Shown piece by piece: positions 55,770 to 64,000 of a DNA stretch of 64,000 nucleotides. The stretch lies in NCBI GenBank assembly GCA_034359265.1, contig CP136897.1:32289501-32353500 (forward strand). The letters run 5' to 3'. Under the pieces are notes generated by a model, which made no database searches, had not been told where the DNA came from, and was given only the letters and a program-made list of their open reading frames with translations. The position numbers and the translations under genes were made by a program. Source of the DNA: Canna indica. Its lineage: Eukaryota > Streptophyta > Magnoliopsida > Zingiberales > Cannaceae. The stretch's first letter is position 1. Each line of letters opens with the position of its first letter.

Positions 55770-55889
55770 ACAAGTGCAACACGAGGACTTGCCAGGGGGT
55801 CACCCGTCCTAGTACTACTCTCGCCCAAGCACGCTTAACTTCAGAGTTCTGATGGGATTCGGTGCGTTAGTGCTGGTATGATCGCACCC
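55770..55889 (-). rRNA. 5S rRNA gene, full length
   Basis: 3' type G. G99C, T84C, C47T, G31A. Confidence 0.95.
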
Positions 55890-56255
55890 GTCATGCACTT
55901 CTGATCGTCGGCTAATAAGGGTGAGCGTCCGAGGGACAGCTCGGGGTCATTTTCTTCGTCTCTTTGTGCGCCTTTCAGCACCATGTGAAAAGCTGAAATC
56001 GAACAATAATGCACAGTGTTACGCCCGTTTTAAACGAAAAATAATAATTGAAATATTATTTTTCTTATTTATTTACAAATTTTAATTTTTCGGGTCGGTT
56101 GGTCGATCGAGCCGGCCATAGAGGTTGCGGCGGGCCCCGCGCGGGCGATCGACAGCCAAGATTTATGGCGACGACGTCGTCCGTCCTTAACGTTTGGTTA
56201 GAAAGATTGCTAAAAAAAATGATCTCGTCGTGCAATCAAATAGGTAGTAAAAAAA

Positions 56256-56375
56256 AAAGGTGCAACGCGAGGACTTCCCGAGGGGTCACCCATCCTAGTA
56301 CCACTCTCACGCAAGCACGCTTAACTTCGGAGTTCTGATGGAATCCGGAGCGTTAGTGCTACTATGATCGCACCC
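56256..56375 (-). rRNA. 5S rRNA gene, full length
   Basis: T109C, T96C, C95T, A74G, C67T, G65C, C34T, A27T, C15T, C14G. Confidence 0.94.
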
Positions 56376-56740
56376 GTCATGCACTTCTGATCGTCGGCTA
56401 ATAAGGGTGAGCGTCCGAGGGACAACTCGGGGTCATTTTCTTCGTCTCTTCGCGCGCGTTTCAGCGCCACGCGAAAAGCTGAAATCGGACAATAATGCAC
56501 GGAGTTACGCCCGTTTTAAACGAAAAATAATAATTGAAATGTTATTTTTCTTATTTATTTAAAAATTTTAATTTTTTGGGTCGGTTGGTCGATCGAGCCG
56601 GCCGTAGAGGTTGCGGCGGGCCCCGCGCAGGCGATCGACAACCAAAATTTATCTCGACGACGTCGTCCGTCCTTAACGTTTGGTTAGAAAGATTGGTAAA
56701 AAAAATAATCTCGTCGTGCAATCAAATAGGTAGTAAATAA

Positions 56741-56860
56741 AAAGATGCAACACGAGGACTTCCCAGGGGTTCACCCATCCTAGTACTACTCTCGTCCAAG
56801 CACGCTTAACTTCAGAGTTCTGATGGGATCTGGTGCGTTAGTGCTGGTATGATCGCACCA
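56741..56860 (-). rRNA. 5S rRNA gene, full length
   Basis: C116T, C91A, G66A, C47T, G30A, G1T. T-run broken as at 54607. Confidence 0.94.
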
Positions 56861-57226
56861 GTCGTGCACTTCTGATCGTCGGCTAATAAGGGTGAGCGTC
56901 CGAGGGATAGCTCGGGGTCATTTTCTTCGTCTCCTCGCGCGCCCTTTAGCGCCACGTGAAAAGCTGAAATTGGATAATAATGCACGGAGTTACGCCCGTT
57001 TTAAACGAAAAATAATAATTGAAATGTTATTTTTCTTATTTATTTACAAATTTTAATTTTTCGGGTCGGTAGGTCGATCGAGCCGGCCTTAGAGGTTGCG
57101 GCGGGCCCCGCTCGGGCGATCGACAGCCAAGATTTATGGCGATGAAGTCGTCCGTCCTTAACGTTTGGTTAGAAAGATTGGTAAAATAAATGATCTCGTC
57201 GTGCAATCAAATAGGTAGTAAAAAAA

Positions 57227-57346
57227 AAAGGTGCAACACGAGGACTTCCCAAGGGGTCACCCATCCTAGTACCACTCTCGTGCAAGCACGCTTAACTTCG
57301 GAGTTCTGATGGAATCCGGTGCGTTAGTGCTAGTATGATCGCACCC
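57227..57346 (-). rRNA. 5S rRNA gene, full length
   Basis: C95T, A74G, G66A, G65C, C34T, C15T. Counterpart of 55092. Confidence 0.95.
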
Positions 57347-57711
57347 GTCATGCACTTCTGATCGTCGGCTAATAAGGGTGAGCGTCCGAGGGACAACTCG
57401 GGGTCATTTTCTTCGTCTCTTCGCGCGCGTTTCAGCGCCACGTGAAAAGCTGAAAACGAACAATAATGCATGGAGTTACGCCCGTTTTAAACGAAAAATA
57501 ATAATTGAAATGTTATTTTTCTTATTTATTTACAAATTTTAATTTTTCGGGTCGGTTGGTCGATCTAGCCGGCCGTAGAGGTTGCGGCGGGCCCCGCGCG
57601 GGCTATCGACAGCCAAGATTTATGGCGACGATGTCGTTCGTCCTTAACGTTTGGTAAGAAAGATTGGTAAAAAAAATGATCTCGTCGTGCAATCAAATAG
57701 GTAGTAAAAAA

Positions 57712-57767
57712 ACAAGTGCAACACGAGGACTTCCCAGGGGGTCACCCATCCTAGTACTACTCTCGCC
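57712..57767 (-). pseudogene. 5S gene 3' fragment (nt 65-120)
   Basis: Same CGCC/GTAGAGG junction as at 55632. Confidence 0.9.
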
Positions 57768-57904
57768 GTAGAGGTTGCGGCGGGCCCCGCGCGGGCGATC
57801 GACAACCAAGATTTATGGCGACGACGTCATTCGTCCTTAACGTTTGGTTAGAAAGATTGGTAAAAAAAATGATCTCGTCGTGCAATCAAATAGGTAGTAA
57901 AAAA

Positions 57905-58024
57905 ACAAGTGCAACACGAGGACTTGCCAGGGGGTCACCCATCCTAGTACTACTCTCGCCCAAGCACGCTTAACTTCGGAGTTCTGATGGGATTCGGTGC
58001 GTTAGTGCTGGTATGATCGCACCC
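57905..58024 (-). rRNA. 5S rRNA gene, full length
   Basis: 3' type G. G99C, G31A. Confidence 0.95.
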
Positions 58025-58390
58025 GTCATGCACTTCTGATCGTCGGCTAATAAGGGTGAGCGTCCGAGGGACAGCTCGGGGTCATTTTCTTCGTCTCTTC
58101 GTGCGCCTTTCAGCACCATGTGAAAAGCTGAAATCGAACAATAATGCACAGTGTTACGCCCGTTTTAAACGAAAAATAATAATTGAAATATTATTTTTCT
58201 TATTTATTTACAAATTTTAATTTTTCGGGTCGGTTGGTCGATCGAGCCGGCCGTAGAGGTTGCGGCGGGCCCCGCGCGGGCGATCGACAGCCAAGATTTA
58301 TGGTGACGACGTCGTCCGTCCTTAACGTTTGGTTAGAAAGATTGCTAAAAAAAATGATCTCGTCGTGCAATCAAATAGGTAGTAAAAAAA

Positions 58391-58510
58391 AAAGGTGCAA
58401 CGCGAGGACTTCCCGAGGGGTCACCCATCCTAGTACCACTCTCACGCAAGCACGCTTAACTTCGGAGTTCTGATGGAATCCGGAGCGTTAGTGCTAGTAT
58501 GATCGCACCC
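58391..58510 (-). rRNA. 5S rRNA gene, full length
   Basis: T109C, T96C, C95T, A74G, C67T, G65C, C34T, A27T, C15T. Counterpart of 56256. Confidence 0.94.
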
Positions 58511-58875
58511 GTAATGCACTTCTGATCGTCGGCTAATAAGGGTGAGCGTCCGAGGGACAACTCGGGGTCATTTTCTTCGTCTCTTCGCGCGCGTTTCAGC
58601 GCCACGCGAAAAGCTGAAATCGGACAATAATGCACGGAGTTACGCCCGTTTTAAACGAAAAATAATAATTGAAATGTTATTTTTCTTATTTATTTAAAAA
58701 TTTTAATTTTTCGGGTCGGTTGGTTGATCGAGCCGGCCGTAGAGGTTGCGGCGGGCCCCACGCGGGCGATCGACAGCCTAGATTTATGGCGACGACGTCG
58801 TTCGTCCTTAACGTTTGGTTAGAAAGATTGGTAAAAAAAATGATCTCGTCGTGCAATCAAATAGGTAGTAAAAAA

Positions 58876-58931
58876 ACAAGTGCAACACGAGGACTTCCCA
58901 GGGGGTCACCCATCCTAGTACTACTCTCGCC
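58876..58931 (-). pseudogene. 5S gene 3' fragment (nt 65-120)
   Basis: Third copy of the CGCC/GTAGAGG junction. Confidence 0.9.
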
Positions 58932-59068
58932 GTAGAGGTTGCGGCGGGCCCCGCGCGGGCGATCGACAGCCAAGATTTATGGCGACGACATCGTTCGTCC
59001 TTAACGTTTGTTTAGAAAGATTGGTAAAAAATATGATCTCGTCGTGCAATCAAATAGGTAGTAAAAAA

Positions 59069-59188
59069 ACAAGTGCAACACGAGGACTTGCTAGGGGGTC
59101 ACCCATCCTAGTACTACTCTCGCCCAAGCACGCTTAACTTCGGAGTTCTGATGGGATTCGGTGCGTTAGTGCTGGTATGATCGCACCC
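59069..59188 (-). rRNA. 5S rRNA gene with altered upstream promoter
   Basis: 3' type G. G99C, G97A, G31A. The plus-strand block that normally reads CTAATAAGGG is CTAATGTGGA here, destroying the TTATTA element at -29, so initiation may be weak. Confidence 0.94.
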
Positions 59189-59553
59189 GTCATGCACTTC
59201 TGATCGTCGGCTAATGTGGATGAGCGTCTGAGGGACAGCTCGGGGTAATTTTCTTCGTCTCTTCGCGCGCTTTTCATCACCGTGTGAAAAGCTGAAATCA
59301 GACAATAATGCACGGAGTTACGCCCGTTTTAATCGAAAAATAATATTTGAAATGTTATTTTTCTTATTTATTTACAAATTTTATTTTTTTAGGTCGGTTG
59401 GTCGATCGAGCCGGCCGTAGAGGTTGCGGCGGGCCCCGCGCGGGCGATCGACAGCCAAATTTTATATCGACGACGTCGTCCGTCCTTAACGTTTGGTTAC
59501 AAAGATTGGTAAAAAAAATGATCTCGTCGTGCAATCAAATAGGTAGTATAAAA

Positions 59554-59673
59554 AAAGGTGCAACACGAGGACTTCCCAGGGGGTCACCCATCCTAGTACT
59601 ACTCTCGCCCAAGCACGCTTGACTGCGGAGTTCTGATGGGATCCGGTGCGTTAGTGCTGGTATGATCGCACCC
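59554..59673 (-). rRNA. 5S rRNA gene, T53C subfamily
   Basis: T53C, A49C. An isolated member of the subfamily otherwise confined to 44-54 kb; the copies at 13.8-20.7 kb share T53C only. The T7 run is followed by ATAC. Confidence 0.95.
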
Positions 59674-60038
59674 ATCATGCACTTCTGATCGTCGGCTAAT
59701 AAGGGTGTGTGTCCGAGGGATAGCTCGGGGTCATTTTCTTCGTCTCTTCGCGCGCCTTTTATCGCCACGTGAAAAGCTGAAATCGGACAATAATGCACGG
59801 AGTTACGCCCGTTTTAAAAGAAAAATAATAATTGAAATATTATTTTTATTATTTATTTACAAATTTTAGTTTTTCAGGTCGGTTAGTCGATCGAGCCAGC
59901 CGTAGAGGTTTCGGCGGGTCCCGCGCGGGCGATCGACAGCCAAGATTTATGGCGACGATGTCGTCCGTCCTTAACGTTTGGTTAGAATGTTTGGTAAAAA
60001 AAATGATCTGGTCGTGCAATCAAATAGGTAGTAAACAA

Positions 60039-60158
60039 AAAGGTGCAACACGAGGACTTCCCAAGGGGTCACCCATCCTAGTACCACTCTCGCGCAAGCA
60101 CGCTTCACTTCGGAGTTCTGATGGGATCCGGTGCATTAATGCTGGTATGATCGCACTC
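60039..60158 (-). rRNA. 5S rRNA gene, full length
   Basis: C95T, A74G, G65C, T53G, C24T, C20T, G2A. T-run interrupted by G. Confidence 0.94.
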
Positions 60159-60523
60159 GATATGCACTTCTGATCGTCGGCTAATAAGGGTGAGCGTCCG
60201 AGGGACAGCTCGGGGTCATTTTCTTTGTCTCTTCGCGCGCCTTTCAGCGACACGTGAAAAGCTGAAATCAGACAATAATGCACGGAGTGACGCCCGTTTT
60301 AAACGAAAAATAATAATTGAAATGTTATTTTTCTTATTTATTTACAAATTTTAATATTTCGGGTCGGTTGGTCGATCGAGCCGGCCGTAGAGGTTGCGGC
60401 GGGCCCCGCGCGGGCAGTCGACAGCCAAGATTTATGTCGACGACGTCGTCCGTTCTTAACGTTCGGTTAGAAAGATTGGTAAAAAAAATGATCTCGTCGT
60501 GCAATCAAATAGGTAGTAAAAAA

Positions 60524-60643
60524 ACAAGTGCAACACGAGGACTTCCCAGCGAGTCACCCATCCTAGTACTACTCTCGCCCAAGCACGCTTAACTTCAGTG
60601 TTCTAATGGGATCCTGTGCGTTAGTGCTGGTATAATCGCACCC
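60524..60643 (-). rRNA. 5S rRNA gene, full length
   Basis: 3' type G. C94G, C92T, C47T, T45A, C39T, C29A, C10T. Confidence 0.94.
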
Positions 60644-61008
60644 GATATGCACTTCTGATCGTCGGCTAATAAGGGTGAGCGTCCGAGGGACAACTCGAGG
60701 TCATTTTCTTCGTCTCTTCGCGTGCCTTACAGCGCCACGTGAAAAGCTAAAAACGGACAATAATGCACGGAGTTACGCCCGTTTTAAACGAAAAATAATA
60801 ATTGAAATTTTATTTTTCTTATTTATTTACAAATTTTAATTTTTTGGGTCGGTTGGTCGATCGAGCCGGCCGTAGAGGTTGCGGCGGGCCCCGCGCGGGA
60901 GATCGACAGCCACGATTTATGGTGACGACGTCGTCCGTCCTTAACGTTTGGTTAGAAAGATTGGTAAAAAAAATGATCTCGTCGTGCAATCAAATAGGTA
61001 GTAAAAAA

Positions 61009-61128
61009 ACAAGTGCAGCACGAGGACTTCCCAGGGGGTCACCCAGCCTAGTACTACTCTCGCCCACGCACGCTTAACTTCGGAGTTCTGATGGGATCCG
61101 GTGCGTTAGTGCTAGTATGATCGCACCG
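61009..61128 (-). rRNA. 5S rRNA gene, full length
   Basis: 3' type G. T111C, A83C, T62G, C15T, G1C. Shares four private changes with the copy at 911-1028. Confidence 0.95.
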
Positions 61129-61494
61129 GTCATGCACTTCTGATCGTCGGCTAATAAGGGTGAGCATCCGAGGGACAACTCGGGGTCATTTTCTTCGTCT
61201 CTTCGCGTGCCTTTCAGCGTCACGTGAAAAGCTGAAATCGGACAATAATGGACGGAGTTACGCCCGTTTTAAACGAAAAATAATGATTGAAATGTTATTT
61301 TTCTTATTTATTTACAAATTTTAATTTTTCGGGTCGGTTGGTCGATCGAGCCAGCCGTAGATGTTGCGGCGGGCCCCGCGCGGGCGATCGACGGCCAAGA
61401 TTTATGGCGACGACGTCGTCCGTCCTTAACGTTTGGTTAGAAAGAATGGTAAAAAAAAATGATCTCGTCGTGCAATCAAATAGGTAGTAAAAAA

Positions 61495-61614
61495 AAAGGT
61501 GCAACACGAGGAGTTCCCAAGGGGTCACCCATCCTAGTACCACTCTCGCGCAAGCACGCTTAACTTCGGAGTTCTGATGGGATCCGGTGCATTAATGCTA
61601 GTATGATCGCACTA
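61495..61614 (-). rRNA. 5S rRNA gene, full length
   Basis: G102C, C95T, A74G, G65C, C24T, C20T, C15T, G2A, G1T. Start region altered. Confidence 0.93.
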
Positions 61615-61978
61615 GATATGCACTTCTGATCGTCGGCTAATAAGGGTGAGCGTCCCAGGGACAGCTCGGGGTCATTTTCTTTGTCTCTTCGCGCGCCTTT
61701 CAGCGCCACGTGAAAAGCCGAAATCGGACAATAATGCACGGAGTGACGCCCGTTTTAAACGAAAAATAATAATTGAAATTTATTTTTCTTATTTATTTAC
61801 AAATTTTAATTTTTCGGGTCAGATGGTCGATCGAGCCAACCGTAGCGGTTGCGGCGGGCCCCGCGCGGGCGGTCGACAGCCAAGATTTATGGCGACGACG
61901 TCATCCGTTCTTAACGTTTGGTTAGAAAGATTGGTAAAAAAAATGATCTCGTCGTGCAATCAAATAGGTAGTAAAAAA

Positions 61979-62098
61979 AAAGGTGCAACACGAGGACTTC
62001 CCAAGGAGTCACCCATCCTAGTACTACTCTCGCCCCAGCACGCTTAACTTCGGAGTTCTGATGGGATCCAGTGTGTTAGTGCTGGTATGATTGCACTC
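61979..62098 (-). rRNA. 5S rRNA gene, full length
   Basis: C95T, C92T, T63G, C29T, G25A, G7A, G2A. Confidence 0.94.
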
Positions 62099-62464
62099 AA
62101 TATGCACTTCTGATCGTCGGCTAATAAGGGTGAGCGTCTGAGGGAGAGTGCGGGGGTCATTTTCTTCGTCTCATCGCGCGCCTTTTAGCGCCACGTGAAA
62201 AGTTAAAAACGGACAATAATGCACGAAGTTACGCTCGTTTTAAACGAAAAATAATAATTGAAATGTTATTTTTCTTATTTATTTACAAATTTTAATTTTT
62301 CGGGTCGGTTGGTCGATCGAGCCGGCCGTCGATGTTGCGGCGGGCCCCTCGCGGGAGATCGACAGCCAAGACTTATGGCGACGACGTCATCCGTCCTTAA
62401 CGTTTGGTTAGAAACATTGGTAAAAAAAATGATTTCGTCGTGCAATCAAATAGGTAGTAATAAA

Positions 62465-62584
62465 ACAAGTGCAACACGAGGACTTCCTAGGGGGTCACCC
62501 ATCCTAGTACTACTCTCGCACAAGCACGCTTAACTTCGGAGTTCTGATGGGATCCGGTGCGTTAGTGCTGGTATGATCACACCC
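62465..62584 (-). rRNA. 5S rRNA gene, full length
   Basis: 3' type G, with the T-run shortened (TTGTTTTATT). G97A, G65T, C6T. Confidence 0.94.
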
Positions 62585-62948
62585 GATATGCACTTCTGAT
62601 CGTCGGCTAATAAGGGTGAGTGTCCGAGGGACAGCTCGGGGTCATTTTCTTCGTCTCTTCGCGCGCCTTTCAGTGCCACGTGAAAAGCTGAAATCGGACA
62701 ATAATGCACGGAGTTACGCCCGTTTTAAATGAAAAATAATAATTGAAATGTTATTTTTCTTATTTATTTACAAATTTCAATTTTTCGGGTTGGTTGGTCG
62801 ATCGAGCCGGCCGTAGAGGTTGCGGCGGGCCCCTCGCGGGCGATCGACAGCCAAGATTTTTGGCGACGACGTCGTCCGTCCTTAACGTTTGGTTAGAAAG
62901 ATCAGTAAAAAAAATGATCTCGTCGTGCAATCAAATAGGTAGTAAAAA

Positions 62949-63068
62949 AAAGGTGCAACACGAGGACTTCCCAGGGGGTCACCAATCCTAGTACTACTCT
63001 CGCCCAAGCACGCTTAACTTCAGAGTTCTGAAGGGATCCGGTGCGTTAGTGCTGGTATGATCGAACCC
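62949..63068 (-). rRNA. 5S rRNA gene, full length
   Basis: G85T (box C), C47T, A37T, G5T. Confidence 0.95.
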
Positions 63069-63433
63069 GTCATGCACTTCTGATCTTCAGCTAATAAGGT
63101 TGAGCGTCCGAGGGACAGCTCGGGGTCGTTTTCTTCGTCTCTTCACGCGCCTTTCAGCGCCACGTGAAAAGCTGAAATCAGACAATAATGCACGGAGTTA
63201 CGCCCGTTTTAAACGAAAAATAATAATTGAAATGTTATTTTTCTTATTTATTTACAAATTTTAATTTTTCGGGTCGGTTGGTCGATGGAGCCGGCCGTAG
63301 AGGTTGCGGCGGGCCCTGCGCGGGCGATCGACAACCAAATTTTATGGCGACGACGTCGTCCGTCCTTAACGTTTGGTTAGAAAGATTGGTAAAAAAAATG
63401 ATCTCGTCGTGCAATCAAGTAGGTAGTAAAAAA

Positions 63434-63544
63434 AAAGGTGCAACACGAGGACTTCCCAGGGGGTCACCCATCCTAGTACTACTCTCGTCCAAGCACGCTT
63501 AACTTCGGAGTTCTGATGGGATCCGTTGCGTTAGAGCTAGTATG
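63434..63544 (-). pseudogene. 5S gene lacking first 9 nt and promoter
   Basis: Fourth copy of the ATG/GGCGAC junction, 58 kb from the others. G66A, C28A, A19T, C15T. Confidence 0.9.
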
Positions 63545-63631
63545 GCGACGACGTCGTCCGTCCTTAATGTTTGGTTAGAAAGATTGGTAAAAAAAATGAT
63601 CTCGTCGTGTAATCAAATACGTAGTAAAAAA

Positions 63632-63751
63632 AAAGGTGCAACACGAGGACTTTCCAGGCGGTCAACCATCCTAGTACCACTCTCTCCCAAGCACGCTTAA
63701 CTTCAGAGTTCTGAAGGGATCCGGTGCGTTAGTGCCGGTATGATCGAACCC
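63632..63751 (-). rRNA. 5S rRNA gene, full length
   Basis: G99A, C93G, G87T, A74G, C67A, C47T, A37T, A16G, G5T. Relative of the copies at 5461 and 7100, with the same AATAAGGTTTTGC upstream spacer. Confidence 0.93.
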
Positions 63752-64000
63752 ATCGTGCACTTCTGATCGTCGGCTAATAAGGTTTTGCGTCCGAGGGACA
63801 GCTCGGGGTCGTTTTCTTCGTCTCTTCGCGCGCCTTTCAGCGCCACGTGAAAAGCTGAAATCGGACAATAATGCACGGAGTTACGCCCGTTTTAAACGAA
63901 AAATAATAATTGAAATGTTATTTTTCTTATTTATTTACAAATTTTAATTTTTCGGGTCGGTTGGTCGATCGAGCCGACCGTAGAGGTTGTGGCGGGCCCC

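Larger units (their letters stand above)
54607..58510. repeat. Tandem duplication of a 2135-bp five-unit block
   Basis: Genes ending at 54726, 55211, 55632, 55889 and 56375 recur at 56860, 57346, 57767, 58024 and 58510, all shifted 2134-2135 bp. The truncated copy and its CGCC/GTAGAGG junction are included. A third partial copy follows (58931, 59188). Confidence 0.88.
43214..64000 (-). repeat. Tandem 5S rDNA array, right block
   Basis: Continuation of the same array, same orientation and same unit length, to the right of the transposon. TATGTCGACG spacers dominate to about 54.6 kb and TATGGCGACG spacers thereafter. The window ends inside a spacer, so the array continues to the right. Confidence 0.97.

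Noticed and set aside
1187..63502. Dozens of near-identical plus-strand frames of 66-91 codons starting MKCYFSYLFTNF, one per unit
   Set aside because: They run through the spacer and antisense through the 5S gene, appear only because the DNA repeats, break by frameshift or stop in many units, and resemble no protein family I know. Similar minus-strand frames (MHYCPISAFH...) are also spacer plus 5S sequence.
1..64000. CRISPR-like array or anonymous satellite
   Set aside because: The repeat unit contains a complete, conserved 5S rRNA gene with promoter and terminator. Unit length is about 485 bp and there are no unique spacers between short repeats.
1..64000. Cassandra-type retrotransposon (TRIM) origin of the 5S sequences
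   Set aside because: Cassandra elements carry 5S-like sequence in their LTRs, but here the units are uniform head-to-tail tandems with 5S-type spacers, and I see no LTR boundaries, primer-binding site or 5-bp duplications.
1..64000. Linked 35S rDNA or tRNA genes
   Set aside because: No 18S, 5.8S or 25S sequence and no tRNA-like box A/box B pairs with cloverleaf potential were seen; the array is of the separate 5S type.

Overview
The window is plant nuclear DNA: 64 kb of a tandem 5S ribosomal RNA gene array, interrupted once by a 3.3-kb non-autonomous hAT-type DNA transposon. The gene sequence is of angiosperm type, and the transposon carries pieces of a plant UDP-glucose dehydrogenase gene. 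I cannot name the species. There is no 35S rDNA, tRNA gene or ordinary protein gene.

Layout. Positions 1-39889 and 43214-64000 are head-to-tail units of about 485 bp (120-nt 5S gene plus about 365-bp spacer). Every 5S gene is on the minus strand. I count 131 5S loci: 114 full length (118-120 nt) and 17 cut by the window edge, deleted, truncated or interrupted. Two further units (near 14302 and 50898) have lost the gene altogether. Positions 39890-43213 are the transposon, which sits inside box C of a 5S gene with an exact 8-bp target-site duplication.

Numbering used in the 5S entries: nt 1 is the first transcribed base (the END coordinate, because the genes are on the minus strand) and nt 120 is the third base after the conserved GCACC 3' end. 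Substitutions such as C95T are in gene sense, relative to the commonest base in this array. They were read by eye. '3' type G' means the 3' end reads CACTTG followed by a T-run, instead of CACC followed directly by a T-run. Each standard unit reads, in gene direction: TATA-like TTATTA at about -29, the gene with internal box A (nt 50-64), intermediate element (67-72) and box C (80-97), an oligo-T terminator at the 3' end, a second oligo-T run about 40 nt downstream, then a conserved spacer.

The array is mosaic. Blocks of adjacent units share spacer and gene variants, recurrent deletion junctions occur several times each, and multi-unit duplications are visible: 1454 bp at 31.4-34.3 kb, 971 bp at 36.1-38.0 kb, 4351 bp at 43.7-49.6 kb, 2135 bp at 54.6-58.5 kb, 4323 bp at 15.4-21.2 kb and about 823 bp at 22.6-25.1 kb. 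This is the expected footprint of unequal crossing-over and gene conversion. The most unusual contents are the transposon with its captured, internally fused UGD fragment, and a 5S subfamily that has lost its oligo-T terminator.
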